64,000 nucleotides of DNA from Thiohalomonas denitrificans (GCF_016841685.1 NZ_JAENYR010000001.1:50661-114660), one strand, 5' to 3'; counted from the stretch's first letter, positions 45,929 to 55,445 are shown. Notes: generated by a model not told the origin, from the letters alone. Program-made: numbers and translations.

Positions 45929-47821
45929 TTATGCCGGTAGTTCGATCCAGAATCGGCTGCCACCCCCTTCGCGCTCTTCGACGCCAACCGTACCGCCCAT
46001 GCGGAATACGCCGCGCTGCACGATAGCCAGCCCGAGGCCGGTGCCGGGATAGGCCTCTTCCGGGTGTAGCCGCTTGAAGACTTGGAAGATCCGCTCACGC
46101 TGCTCGGCAGGGATTCCCACACCATTGTCCTCTATCCAGAGCCGAACCCGGTCGCCCCGCCGTTCGCTGAAGATTCGTACCCGCGGAGAAATGCCTTTCT
46201 CGACGTAGGTAATGGCGTTATCCAGGAGATTGGAGAGTACCTGAACCAGAGTCGGATAGTGTCCCCTGGCCTCACCCAAAGGAGTGTCCACGGTAACTTT
46301 TGCCCCTTTGTTCCGGAGCCGCCGTTTCAACGCCGATAACGTATCGGTTACCGCACGGTCGAGGCTGACCGGTATCAGCTGCATTTCGATGCGATTGATA
46401 TGGCTGTAAGTCAGTAGGTCCTGGATCAGCACGGTCATGATACGCGCTGCATCGCGGATGCTATGGAGGTAGTCGGTACCCTCCTCATTGAGGCGATCAC
46501 CATATTTCTCAACGAGAAGGTCGGCGAATCCCTGCACGGTCCAGAGGTGACCTCGCAGGTCATGGGAGACGGAATAGGTGAAGGCCTCGATCTCGTTTTG
46601 GGCTTCCCGCAGTTCCCTGGTACGTTCCTGAACGCGATACTCCATCTCCTCCGCGTGCCGCTGGACCTGCTCATTGAGCCGAACCTGCTCTATGGCCAGT
46701 GCCAGTACATTGGCGGCTTCGACGGCAACATCCAGCGATTCGCCGTTGCAGACTCCCGCATCAGGAGCCGCAAGGTGCAGTGCGCCAAGCAGTTCTTCGC
46801 GATAGGTGATAGGGACGATGGCATAAGCCCGGGCCCCCTCATCCGCAAGGACTTGCTCCATGACCGAAAGCTGTTCCAGGCTCTTCAACTCCGCCACTAC
46901 GAACGGCTCACCATTCCGGATGGAGTCGGGGATCCTTTTTACATCAATGGGCAGACGATCTCCGATGCGCAGCCGCGTAAGTTCATCCGTGCGTAGGGCC
47001 AGGATTTCGGCTTCCGCTTTTTTCAGGTCGAAGAGGGTAATAATGATGCGATTGCATGGCAATAAATCGCCGATGTGGGAAAGGGCACCTTCGGCGATTT
47101 CGGGCAGCGATTGGGCGGCAAGAATCGCCTGGTCCACCTCTCGAAGCACCTTCAGCCGTTCAGTCGATAGACGCAACCGGTTTTCCGCCTGCCTCCTCTC
47201 TTCTACCTCGTTCTGCAGGTTGCGATTGGTGGCGGTGAGCTCAGCGGTCCTCTCCTGGACCAGTCGCTCGAGCCGATAGCGGTGCATGTGAAGCTCATCC
47301 TCATACTGCCGCATGGGGAGCAGAGCCATTCGGCGGACCGTGCTCCAGAGAAAGGTGCCCAGCACCGCAATAAAGATCGTCGACCCGGCGATAAGTTGAA
47401 GGCGGACCTTATCGATAATCTCCTCGATACGGGTGAAGTCCCGATTCATGGTCATTTGCAGGGTTTGGCCGGCGGAGACGGTCATTGTGTGTTCCACCTC
47501 AAAGGTGTAACGGGCCGGTCGTTTGCGGCTGTAGGCCAGTAGCTCGGTTTCTTCATCGCGAATACTGAAGCTCACAATCGCTGGATTTTGACGTGCCCAA
47601 TCGTGCAGCGCGGGGCGTATGGTCGAGACATCATCGGCGGTAGCGGTCCACGTCCCCAACAGCCTCAGCTCGTGAACGGCATAGATGCGAGCGGCATTGA
47701 GGAACTCCTTCCGTTGCTGCGCGACCAGCAAAGCGTCCCCCATGAGCAGAAACGCCGTAAGCACGCCCACAAAAGTGAGCAGGGTGTGCCGGTAACGCAA
47801 GGTGTCGGCCCTGCCTGTCAA
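45929..47821 (-). CDS. sensor histidine kinase with GAF domain
   Basis: 630 aa from a TTG at 47821, preceded by TAGGAAG at good spacing. Two transmembrane segments (about 13-33 and 142-163) enclose an extracytoplasmic sensor. A coiled coil and a GAF domain (about 222-380) follow, then HisKA with TYSVSHDLRGHLWTV (phospho-acceptor His420) and HATPase_c with LLDNAITYVEK, DNGVGIP and GTGLGLAIV. The HisKA sequence, with H-D-L-R-G-H, is of the phytochrome-like type. It is divergent from the REC-PAS gene at 47996 and they probably form a pair. Confidence 0.92.
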   Translation of the reverse strand: MTGRADTLRYRHTLLTFVGVLTAFLLMGDALLVAQQRKEFLNAARIYAVHELRLLGTWTATADDVSTIRPALHDWARQNPAIVSFSIRDEETELLAYSRKRPARYTFEVEHTMTVSAGQTLQMTMNRDFTRIEEIIDKVRLQLIAGSTIFIAVLGTFLWSTVRRMALLPMRQYEDELHMHRYRLERLVQERTAELTATNRNLQNEVEERRQAENRLRLSTERLKVLREVDQAILAAQSLPEIAEGALSHIGDLLPCNRIIITLFDLKKAEAEILALRTDELTRLRIGDRLPIDVKRIPDSIRNGEPFVVAELKSLEQLSVMEQVLADEGARAYAIVPITYREELLGALHLAAPDAGVCNGESLDVAVEAANVLALAIEQVRLNEQVQRHAEEMEYRVQERTRELREAQNEIEAFTYSVSHDLRGHLWTVQGFADLLVEKYGDRLNEEGTDYLHSIRDAARIMTVLIQDLLTYSHINRIEMQLIPVSLDRAVTDTLSALKRRLRNKGAKVTVDTPLGEARGHYPTLVQVLSNLLDNAITYVEKGISPRVRIFSERRGDRVRLWIEDNGVGIPAEQRERIFQVFKRLHPEEAYPGTGLGLAIVQRGVFRMGGTVGVEEREGGGSRFWIELPA

Positions 47822-47995
47822 AGAAACACTTCCTACAGGTTGGTGAAGGGTCTAATTAACCAGTGTAGTTCTCCAGGTTGGTGCCCTCCGAAGTACCGGT
47901 ATATGACGGCGCTGGTCGGCCAGTCAAAGCCGGCACCTTGGGTGCTTTGTGGTCTTTACTTATCCATAAGCAGAATCCTGGGGACGGGGAGAGCG

Positions 47996-48694
47996 ATGAG
48001 TGAGGCTGTTGGTGAAAAAATACTGGTCGTGGATGATGCGCCACAAAATGTCAAGCTGCTACGGCTGATCCTCAAGGATGCCGGTTATCGAGTGGTCGAG
48101 GCGTTCAGCGGCCGCGAGGCGATGGACAAGCTCCGCGCTGAAATCCCGGCGGCGATGATCCTCGACGTGCGCATGCCCGGCATGAGCGGATATGAAGTTT
48201 GCCGGGCAGTACGCTCTGACCCGGAATTTGCCACGCTGCCCGTGATTATGGTCACTGCGCTGTCCATGCCCGAGGAACGCATCAAGGGCATCGAATCCGG
48301 TGCCACCGACTTCATCACCAAACCCTTCGATAAAAAAGAACTGCTGGCCCGTCTGCGATCGAGCCTGTCGCTGGTGAAAGCGGAAAGTCGGGGGAGCCTG
48401 GACTTTCTGGAGGGAATGGTGGTCCTTACGGATCCGGCGTGGCGAATACTGGGTATTTCCTCAGCGGCGGCGGATGCACTAGGACTGGTGGAGGAAGAGA
48501 GCGTGGGCAATGATTTGCAACGGCTATTGAAAGAGCGGGGTGCCGCTCTTTCTGCCGAACCACCGAGCGATAGCTTCACCGATTTTCAGATGCGGAGTGT
48601 CGATGGTCGTGAACTCATCGGCCGCAGCAACCCGGTCACCGATTCCCGGGACCGCCTTTGGCTTCGCGTTACGATATTTCGCGAAAGTGCGTGA
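47996..48694 (+). CDS. response regulator with C-terminal PAS-like domain
   Basis: Start at 47996 after GGGGAGAG. 232 aa. The REC domain fills residues 7-122: VVDDAP (Asp13, Asp14), LDVRMPGMSG with phospho-acceptor Asp57, and ITKPFDKKE with the conserved Lys. A PAS-like module follows (about 135-230: MVVLTDPAWRILGISSAAAD), not a DNA-binding domain. It probably works by protein contact, in a phosphorelay with the GAF kinase whose gene is divergent from it. Confidence 0.9.
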   Translation: MSEAVGEKILVVDDAPQNVKLLRLILKDAGYRVVEAFSGREAMDKLRAEIPAAMILDVRMPGMSGYEVCRAVRSDPEFATLPVIMVTALSMPEERIKGIESGATDFITKPFDKKELLARLRSSLSLVKAESRGSLDFLEGMVVLTDPAWRILGISSAAADALGLVEEESVGNDLQRLLKERGAALSAEPPSDSFTDFQMRSVDGRELIGRSNPVTDSRDRLWLRVTIFRESA

Positions 48695-48727
48695 ACCATT
48701 GCCATTACCCGAGAGTGCCGGCACTGC

Positions 48728-48772
48728 CATCAAGGACTTACACCGCTCGCTTCAAAGTATGCGGTTGCCCTG
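48728..48772 (-). mobile_element. MITE family 1, solo end (copy D)
   Basis: ATCAAGGACTTACACCGCTC continues into GCTTCAAAGTATGCGGTTGC and ends CCCTG. The stretch matches the right end of copy B for about 45 bases. The other end is not found nearby, so this is a remnant. It lies between the response regulator and the 77-aa gene. Confidence 0.75.
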
Positions 48773-48793
48773 GCACCAGAGTCCAGGGAAGGC

Positions 48794-49027
48794 TCAGGAA
48801 CGATAGACACGCGTGTGCGATCGAGACTGGCGGATACGTTCCAGTATCGCTTCGAACCTGGAAATTCGTTTGATGACACGGTCGCGGTCCTGGCGATGCC
48901 GCGAGTGGTGCGGGGCATTGTCAATATCGGTCAGGCGCGCCTTGCAGTAGGCAAGTTGTTTTCGCAAAGCCTCCTCCGAGAGCATCGGATTAGAGGATGT
49001 TTTACGATGTAGCCACGGATTTGCCAT
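48794..49027 (-). CDS. small charged helical protein (77 aa)
   Basis: ATG at 49027, with GGAGG 8 bases upstream. The product starts MANPWLHRKTSSNPMLSEEA and is highly charged, with two helices rich in Arg, Lys and Glu. No transmembrane segment. I do not recognise it. It may be a nucleic-acid- or membrane-associated accessory protein. The ribosome site and codon use support a gene. Confidence 0.55.
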   Translation of the reverse strand: MANPWLHRKTSSNPMLSEEALRKQLAYCKARLTDIDNAPHHSRHRQDRDRVIKRISRFEAILERIRQSRSHTRVYRS

Positions 49028-49083
49028 TGGCACGACCTCCTTGTTGACCTATTCGATAATAGCAATATCAGGATGGATTTTGT

Positions 49084-49389
49084 GTGCGTGCCCATCAGGA
49101 TTTTTACCTGCACCTCGATGGACTCGGCTACGGGCTAAATGTAGTCGATGAGCGGCAAATACAAAAATTGTTTAGGAGGGTTTTTGATATCCGGTGGTGG
49201 TTTCCGCCTCCTGCGAAACAGCTGTTTCCCCCCATCGGCGTTCACTGGCAACTCTTCGAGATGTTTTGCAGAGACGGGTTATACTCCAGCCCTGCATTGG
49301 AGAGGTTTTACGTGGTTTTTATTGAATTGATCATTCTGGCGATCGTGGTTGGTATCGTCTGGCTGGCACTACGTCCGCCGCGTGGCTGA
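49084..49389 (+). CDS. possible small protein with C-terminal membrane helix (101 aa)
   Basis: GTG at 49084. The frame ends in a clear transmembrane helix (VVFIELIILAIVVGIVWLAL). The first 70 residues are low in order. A shorter version from GTG at 49312 (about 25 residues) would be the helix alone. It overlaps the end of the P-type ATPase gene (opposite strand) by 21 bases. Uncertain. Confidence 0.35.
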   Translation: MRAHQDFYLHLDGLGYGLNVVDERQIQKLFRRVFDIRWWFPPPAKQLFPPIGVHWQLFEMFCRDGLYSSPALERFYVVFIELIILAIVVGIVWLALRPPRG

Positions 49390-52155
49390 CAACCGCCAGC
49401 GGCGGATGATGAGTTTTTCCCACTCGACCAGCAGCAGGACCGTGAACGTGATTGCGACAATCCGAGTCCATGCGTCGGTGCCGACAGGTGCCGTATGAAA
49501 CAGCGTCTGCATGAACGGCGCGTAGGTAAAGAGCAGTTGAAAACCGATGACCAGTGCCACCGCGATCAGTACATAGCGGCTGCCGAAGAGCCCCCGGACA
49601 TTCAGTACCGAATTGAACATATAACGGGTACTGAAAAGATAAAATACCTCGAACATAACGAGGGTATTGACGGCAATGGTGCGCGCCTCGATAACAGCGG
49701 TGCCGTTGATCTCCGTCTCCCAGAGAAACAGTCCGAAGGTGCCGGAGACCAGGATCAGCGAAACGAAGGCAATGCGCCATAGCAGAAACGGTGTCAGTAG
49801 CCGTTCTCCGGAATCTCGTGGCGGGCGCCGCATCACGTCACTTTCCGGTGGTTCGAAGGAGAGTGAGAGTGCCAGGGTGACTGCGGTAATCATGTTGACC
49901 CACAGGATCTGCAGCGGTGTGATGGGGAGGACCGCACCCAGCAGGATCGCGCCAAGGATCATCAGAGCCTGGCCGCCGTTGGTCGGCAGTATGAACATTA
50001 CCGATTTTTTTATGTTGTCGTAGACCGTACGGCCCTCTTCGACCGCTCGGCCGATGGAGGCGAAGTTATCATCAGTAAGCACCATCTCCGCTGCCTCCTT
50101 GGCGACTTCGGTGCCGTTGATTCCCATCGCCACTCCCACATCGGCGCGCTTCAGAGCCGGGGCGTCATTCACGCCATCGCCGGTCATCGCAACAACGATC
50201 CCCTCGGCCTGAAACGCCTCCACCAGACGTAATTTGTTTTCAGGGCTTGCCCGCGCGAATACATCGGTTTCCAGTACGGCAGAGCGCAGAGTGGCTTCAT
50301 CCAATTCGTCCAGATCCCGTCCGGTCATCACCCGCTCACCGTCGCCAATCCCCATTTCGGTGCCGATGGCCCCGGCCGTGAGGGCGTGGTCGCCGGTAAT
50401 CATCTTGACGCGGATGCCGGCGGACTGGCAGGCGGCAACCGCATCGATGGCTTCCTGTCGGGGCGGATCGATCAGCCCGACGATGCCAAGCAAGGTAAGC
50501 CCGCCCTCTACGTCATGGAACTCGAGGCTGTATTGCTCGGAGGGTGCGGTCCGAAAGGCGATGGCCAACAGCCGCTGTCCCCGGGACGCAAGCTCTTCGA
50601 TTCGGGCGTGCCAGCGTTTCGGATCGAGCGGTCTGTCGTCACCGGCAAACCGCTCATAGGCACACATCTCCATAAGGCGCTCCGGAGCGCCCTTGACGAT
50701 CACAAAACCGTGGCCCGCATGGTCGTGGTGGAGGGTGGCCATGAAGCGGTGTTCCGACTCGAAGGGGATGACGTCGGTGCGTGGATACTCTTCCCTTATC
50801 AGAGTCCGGTCGTAACCCGCCTTGAGGGCGAGTGCCAGTAGAGCACCTTCGGTGGGATCACCCTCTATCGTCCAGTGGCCGTCGTGCTGCCGGATATCGC
50901 CGTCGTTGCACAGCAGCGCGGCGCGACACACTTCCAGTAGCAGCGGCTGGCATTCGTTTCCGCCTTTGTCACTGCAGGTTTGCAGAATCAACGGCTTTTC
51001 GGGCGAATCCAGCTTTGCGCCATCCTGCAGAAAACCGCCGTGTGGGTCATAGCCAATGCCTGTGATGTCGTAATTTGCCTCGGCGGTGGCGACGCTTTGG
51101 GCCGTCATTTCGTTTCGGGTCAGGGTCCCGGTCTTGTCGCTGCAGATGACGGAAACCGAGCCCAGGGTTTCCACGGCGGGAAGGCGCCGGATAATCGCGT
51201 GGCACGAAGCCATCCGCTGTACGCCGATCGCCAGAGTGATGGTGATGATCGCGGGCAGACCTTCGGGAATCGCTGCCACTGCCAGACTCACGGCTGCAAG
51301 GAACATCTCTTCGGCGCTGTAATCGCGCGCCAGATAGCCAAAGCCAAACGTCAAAAGCGCAAGCCCGGCAATCCAGAGAGTGAGCGTGCGGCCAAATTGG
51401 TCGATTTGTCGCAGCAGCGGAGTGGTGAGGGCCCGAACGCTGGATAGCATGGCGTTGATGCGCCCAATCTCTGTATTGCTGCCGGTCGCCACCACCAGGC
51501 CGCTGCCTTGGCCGAAGGTGACCAGCGTGGAGGAGAAGGCTATTCCTGTGCGGTCGCCGATCGGGGCCTCCCTGGCCACGGGATCGGTGCCCTTTTCCAC
51601 CGGCAGGGATTCGCCGGTGAGCGCCGCCTCTTCGATGCGTAGGTTACGGGTTCGGAAAAGGCGGAGGTCGGCGGGCACCTTGTCCCCCGATTGCAGGAAA
51701 ACGACATCACCCGGGACCAGTTCTTCGGCAGCAATGACTTGCCGCCGACCCGCACGCAGCACCGTCGCCTGCTGGGAAAGCAGACCGCGTATGGCATCCA
51801 GTGCTTTTTCGGCTTTCCCCTCCTGCACGAAACCGATCAGTGCGTTGATGACTACCACCCCGATAATTACCGCTGTATCGGCAAAGTGGCCGAGGCCGGC
51901 GGTGATCCCGGCGGCGGCCAAAAGGACGTAAATCAGAATGTTGTGGAAATGCAATAGGAAGCGCTTGAATGCGCCAAGACGCTGGGGCGGGGGCAGACGG
52001 TTGGCACCATACTGCTCCAGTCTGGCATGGACCTCATCGGATTCGAGACCCTCGTATTGGCTTTCCAGCCGGCCAATCACCTCTCCGGTGGCCATTGCAT
52101 GCCACGTAAGTTGGGGGGCTTCCGCTGCGGCTGGTGAAGAGCGTTGGTTGGCCAT
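49369..52155 (-). CDS. P-type cation ATPase (class II)
   Basis: 928 aa. Signatures in order are an N-terminal cation-ATPase domain (about 15-85), LTGESLPVEKG (actuator), PEGLPAIITIT in the fourth transmembrane segment, the phosphorylation site DKTGTLTRN, the hinge TGDGVNDAPALKRAD, and C-terminal transmembrane segments to about residue 905. The PEGLP motif occurs in calcium-type and PMR1-like pumps, and in bacterial pumps of unsettled specificity. It exports or takes up a cation (calcium or sodium are plausible) at the inner membrane. Confidence 0.93.
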   Translation of the reverse strand: MANQRSSPAAAEAPQLTWHAMATGEVIGRLESQYEGLESDEVHARLEQYGANRLPPPQRLGAFKRFLLHFHNILIYVLLAAAGITAGLGHFADTAVIIGVVVINALIGFVQEGKAEKALDAIRGLLSQQATVLRAGRRQVIAAEELVPGDVVFLQSGDKVPADLRLFRTRNLRIEEAALTGESLPVEKGTDPVAREAPIGDRTGIAFSSTLVTFGQGSGLVVATGSNTEIGRINAMLSSVRALTTPLLRQIDQFGRTLTLWIAGLALLTFGFGYLARDYSAEEMFLAAVSLAVAAIPEGLPAIITITLAIGVQRMASCHAIIRRLPAVETLGSVSVICSDKTGTLTRNEMTAQSVATAEANYDITGIGYDPHGGFLQDGAKLDSPEKPLILQTCSDKGGNECQPLLLEVCRAALLCNDGDIRQHDGHWTIEGDPTEGALLALALKAGYDRTLIREEYPRTDVIPFESEHRFMATLHHDHAGHGFVIVKGAPERLMEMCAYERFAGDDRPLDPKRWHARIEELASRGQRLLAIAFRTAPSEQYSLEFHDVEGGLTLLGIVGLIDPPRQEAIDAVAACQSAGIRVKMITGDHALTAGAIGTEMGIGDGERVMTGRDLDELDEATLRSAVLETDVFARASPENKLRLVEAFQAEGIVVAMTGDGVNDAPALKRADVGVAMGINGTEVAKEAAEMVLTDDNFASIGRAVEEGRTVYDNIKKSVMFILPTNGGQALMILGAILLGAVLPITPLQILWVNMITAVTLALSLSFEPPESDVMRRPPRDSGERLLTPFLLWRIAFVSLILVSGTFGLFLWETEINGTAVIEARTIAVNTLVMFEVFYLFSTRYMFNSVLNVRGLFGSRYVLIAVALVIGFQLLFTYAPFMQTLFHTAPVGTDAWTRIVAITFTVLLLVEWEKLIIRRWRLSATRRT

Positions 52156-52334
52156 GGCGATTGGTTGTTGGTGAATGGTTGTCGCCTTTTCGGTTTTCGG
52201 CCGACGCCCAACGTCGAATTGGAGTCCAACTTAAAAGCCAACGGCGTATCTTAAAAGTAACACAGGGCCGGTTTGGGGGCATACGCAAAAACCGGTACAC
52301 TTTGCATCCTGACGGAAAAGAGTGGGAGCACGCA

Positions 52335-53201
52335 TTGCACGCGATTGGGGCGCGCTTGAAAGAGTACGTTTACCTGACCCGGCTGGACCGGCCCATCGGG
52401 ATTTATCTGGTGTTGTGGCCGATGCTGTGGGCGCTGTGGCTTGCTTCGAATGGAGAGCCGGATTGGCTCGTTTTTGTGGTGTTCGTAGCGGGTACCATAC
52501 TGATGCGTTCGGCAGGCTGCGCCATTAACGATTTTGCCGACCGAAAAATCGATGGTCATGTGCGCCGGACCCGGCAGCGGCCGCTGGCGCGGGGTGCGAT
52601 TGATGCCGGAGAGGCGGTGACGGTATTCGCTGTGCTGAGCCTGGTCGCTTTCGGACTGGTGCTGTTGTTGAATCGGCTGACCATACTGCTGTCCGTGGTG
52701 GGGGTCTTTCTGGCTGCCAGTTACCCGTTCATGAAACGCTACACCCATCTCCCCCAGGCCTATTTGGGTGCCGCCTTCGGTTGGGCCATTCCCATGGCCT
52801 TCGGTGCGCAAACCGGCACGGTACCGGCTGAAGCGTGGCTCCTTTTTGCCGCCAACATCTTCTGGGCACTTGCCTACGACACCATGTATGCCATCACCGA
52901 TCGTGAGGACGACCTGAAAATCGGCGTGAAATCGGCAGCAATCCTGATGGGACGTTTCGACCGGTTGGGTATCGGCCTGATGCAGGTGATGACCCTGGGG
53001 CTGCTCGCCGTGGCGGGGATTCACTTCGGATTGGGACTGGTTTTTTACACGGGCCTGATTGCGGCTACCGGATTCGGAGTTTATGAACAATATCTGATCC
53101 GCGACCGGGACCCGAAGCTGAGTTTTCAGGCATTTCTGAATAATCACTATTTCGGCATGTGCATCTTTTCCGGCATCGCCGTCGATTACCTCGTCCGCTG
53201 A
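52335..53201 (+). CDS. ubiA: 4-hydroxybenzoate octaprenyltransferase
   Basis: Prenylates 4-hydroxybenzoate in ubiquinone synthesis. The TTG at 52335 follows GGGAG by 6 bases and gives 288 aa, near E. coli UbiA (290). No in-frame ATG is available near the N-terminus. Motifs are LTRLDRPIG, the first Asp-rich site NDFADRKIDGHVRRT and the second DREDDLKIGVKS. About eight transmembrane segments follow. The frame stays open to 52134, but upstream residues do not resemble the family. ubiC is not adjacent. Confidence 0.93.
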   Translation: MHAIGARLKEYVYLTRLDRPIGIYLVLWPMLWALWLASNGEPDWLVFVVFVAGTILMRSAGCAINDFADRKIDGHVRRTRQRPLARGAIDAGEAVTVFAVLSLVAFGLVLLLNRLTILLSVVGVFLAASYPFMKRYTHLPQAYLGAAFGWAIPMAFGAQTGTVPAEAWLLFAANIFWALAYDTMYAITDREDDLKIGVKSAAILMGRFDRLGIGLMQVMTLGLLAVAGIHFGLGLVFYTGLIAATGFGVYEQYLIRDRDPKLSFQAFLNNHYFGMCIFSGIAVDYLVR

Positions 53202-53232
53202 GCGGCACAGCCGTTCCTGTGAAATGAAAAGC

Positions 53233-53305
53233 TCACCGCAAAGACGCCAAGCACGCGAAGAAAACCGATTTTTTAGTCTTTGCGCTCTTGGCGTCTTTGC
53301 GGTGA
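53233..53305. repeat. 19-bp perfect inverted repeat between ubiA and bioA
   Basis: TCACCGCAAAGACGCCAAG (53233-53251) pairs perfectly with CTTGGCGTCTTTGCGGTGA (53287-53305), with a 35-base loop containing AAAACCGATTTTTTAGTC. The right arm ends 4 bases before the bioA GTG. A folded RNA could end ubiA transcription or mask the bioA ribosome site. Confidence 0.75.
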
Positions 53306-53309
53306 ATCA

Positions 53310-54671
53310 GTGAGGTCTTACCTTTTGAAAAATTCCGACATTATCGATCGAGACCTCTCCGTCGTCTGGCATCCCTGCACCCAGATGAAGGATCACGAAA
53401 GCCTGCCCCTGGTGCCGATCCGGCGGGGAGAGGGCGTCTGGCTTGAGGACTTCGACGGCAATCGCTATATCGATGCCATCAGCTCCTGGTGGGTGAACCT
53501 GTTCGGACACGCCAATCCGCGCATCAACGCGGCAGTCAAGGAGCAGCTCGATACGCTGGAACACGTGATTCTCGCCGGCTTCTCCCACGAGCCGGTGGTA
53601 GAGCTCTCTGAGCGGCTGGTGAAGATCGCGCCGCCCGGTCTGAACCACTGTTTCTACACCGACAACGGCTCGGCCGCCGTGGAAGTGGCGCTGAAGATGA
53701 GCTTTCATTACTGGCGCAACAGCGGCAGGACCAACAAGACCAAATTCATCACCCTCTCCAATAGCTACCACGGCGAGACCCTCGCCACCCTCGCCATCGG
53801 GGATGTGGCACTCTATAAAAAAACCTACGAGCCTCTGCTCATGGAGGCCATTACCGTCCCCGCTCCTGACTGCTACGACCGCGAACCGGGGGAAAGCTGT
53901 GCGGACGTAGCGCGGCGCATGTTCGTGCATATGGAGCGAGCGCTGGAGCGCCACGCTCACGAATCAGCGGCCGTCATCGTAGAGCCGCTGGTGCAGTGTG
54001 CCGGCACCATGCGAATGTATGACCCGGAATACCTGCGCCTGTTGCGCGAGGCCTGTGATCGGCATGGTGTGCACCTGATCGCCGATGAAATCGCAGTCGG
54101 CTTCGGCCGCACCGGAACCATGTTTGCCTGCGAGCAGGCCGATATCAGCCCCGATTTCATGACTACCTCCAAGGGGCTGACCGCCGGTTATCTGCCCATG
54201 GCAGTGGTGCTGACCAACGAGACGGTCTACCGGGCCTTCTACGACGAGTATGAAAACCTTACGGCCTTCCTGCACTCGCACTCCTATACCGGGAATCCAC
54301 TGGCCTGCCGGACCGCACTGGCCACGCTGGATATTTTCGAGGAGGATGACGTGCTCGCCCGCAACCTCGAACTGGCCGAAGTGATGCGGCAGGCTACCGA
54401 ACATCTCAACGACCACCCCAATGTCGCCGATATGCGGCAGACGGGAATGATACTCGCGGTGGAGATGGTGAAAGACAAGGCTACCAGGGAGCCGTTTGAC
54501 TGGAAGGAGCGCCGCGGACTGCGGGTCTATCAACACGCCTTGAGTCGAGGGGCACTGTTGCGGCCGCTGGGGAACGTCAGCTATATGATGCCGCCCTATG
54601 TCATTACCCCCGAACAGATCCATTTTTTGGCGAAGGTCATGACCGAGGGCATCGACAAGGCGGTGAAATAG
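53310..54671 (+). CDS. bioA: adenosylmethionine-8-amino-7-oxononanoate aminotransferase
   Basis: The GTG at 53310 (MRSYLLKNSDIIDRD) gives 453 aa. A TTG at 53280 is the other choice. PLP-dependent aminotransferase in biotin synthesis using SAM as amino donor. Signatures are VVWHPCTQM, SSWWVNLFGH, DNGSAAVEVALKM, SYHGETLATLA, IADEIAVGFGRTG (Asp of the PLP site), SKGLTAGYLP with the Schiff-base Lys, and the end VSYMMPPYV. No other bio gene is nearby. The ribosome site is poor and lies in the stem of the inverted repeat. Confidence 0.94.
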   Translation: MRSYLLKNSDIIDRDLSVVWHPCTQMKDHESLPLVPIRRGEGVWLEDFDGNRYIDAISSWWVNLFGHANPRINAAVKEQLDTLEHVILAGFSHEPVVELSERLVKIAPPGLNHCFYTDNGSAAVEVALKMSFHYWRNSGRTNKTKFITLSNSYHGETLATLAIGDVALYKKTYEPLLMEAITVPAPDCYDREPGESCADVARRMFVHMERALERHAHESAAVIVEPLVQCAGTMRMYDPEYLRLLREACDRHGVHLIADEIAVGFGRTGTMFACEQADISPDFMTTSKGLTAGYLPMAVVLTNETVYRAFYDEYENLTAFLHSHSYTGNPLACRTALATLDIFEEDDVLARNLELAEVMRQATEHLNDHPNVADMRQTGMILAVEMVKDKATREPFDWKERRGLRVYQHALSRGALLRPLGNVSYMMPPYVITPEQIHFLAKVMTEGIDKAVK

Positions 54672-54716
54672 AGCGCGACAAGCATACCGCTGCCCGACCG
54701 GGAGAGCCTTATTCGG

Positions 54717-54878
54717 CTACTCCATCATCCGCCGTACAGTGGGAGCCAGGAGCAGGGCAATAACGACAGCAGCCAGCGTTTCCGGAGTGATACCCAGGAT
54801 ATCGGTCGTTGGCAGCTTCCCTTTGGCTGCCGAATAGAAGATTAGGGCAATGGCCAAAAGGCGCAGCATAAGCAGCAT
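54717..54878 (-). CDS. small two-helix membrane peptide (53 aa)
   Basis: ATG at 54878. Starts MLLMLRLLAIALIFYSAAKG, then a short polar turn and a second hydrophobic helix (LAAVVIALLLAPTVRRMME). A weak GGGAAAA precedes it. I see no family. It fills most of the gap between bioA (convergent) and the host-attachment gene. Confidence 0.4.
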   Translation of the reverse strand: MLLMLRLLAIALIFYSAAKGKLPTTDILGITPETLAAVVIALLLAPTVRRMME

Positions 54879-54995
54879 AAAGGGTTTTCCCGGCCCGTTC
54901 TATCGCAAGATAGCGCACTCTAGCGCTCAGGGCGTATCGGCATGCAGTCGGTGTTTGCAAAACCGGCGTGAGACCTGTCACAAATTGACAGGCTT

Positions 54996-55445
54996 CTAGC
55001 CCAGCTGAGATGCCAGTCGGTCAAATAGCTCCTGTTCCGGCACCTTGGTGTAGTCCTTCTCGAGATTTCCTTTGACGCAACGGGTCAACTCGTTCGTCAT
55101 GTGCTGATTGAATCGGCCATGAAAACGGGGCGGAGCCACCACAATGAGTTCACTGAATGCATTTTTTGCACGGTGGGTATCCAGCGTATGGGCCAGCTCC
55201 CGCGCAAAGCGATCGACTTCGAAGTCATGCGGATCGGTCGGTTCCGGGAAACTGCCGTAGGCTTTTTGGCTGGCGGTGCCATCGGTACGGGTTTCCCTGT
55301 GGCTGGAGTGATCGGAGGTGATTTCCCGGTCCTTGCGGCGGCTGTCAGGGTGAGCAAACTCTTCGATCAGGGTGAGGTGTTTGCCTTCATGACGAAACAG
55401 TCGTGCCTCGCTGCCATTGGCGACCAAAACCCATGCCTCGGTCAT
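54996..55445 (-). CDS. host-attachment-family protein
   Basis: The ATG at 55445 has AAGGAG at good spacing. 149 aa. WVLVANGSEARLFRHEG at the start, then ELAHTLDTHRAKNAF and ELIVVAPPRFHGRFNQHM are typical of the protein family named after an Agrobacterium gene needed for plant attachment. The fold resembles a ribosome-associated Rossmann/eRF1-like domain, and the molecular role is not settled. A free-living bacterium would not need the attachment role. It is divergent from hrpB (47-base gap). Confidence 0.8.
   Translation of the reverse strand: MTEAWVLVANGSEARLFRHEGKHLTLIEEFAHPDSRRKDREITSDHSSHRETRTDGTASQKAYGSFPEPTDPHDFEVDRFARELAHTLDTHRAKNAFSELIVVAPPRFHGRFNQHMTNELTRCVKGNLEKDYTKVPEQELFDRLASQLG

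Noticed and set aside
54709..54981. 90-codon minus-strand frame after bioA
   Set aside because: Cys/Tyr-rich without order. The overlapping 53-aa frame with two clear membrane helices is the better candidate.
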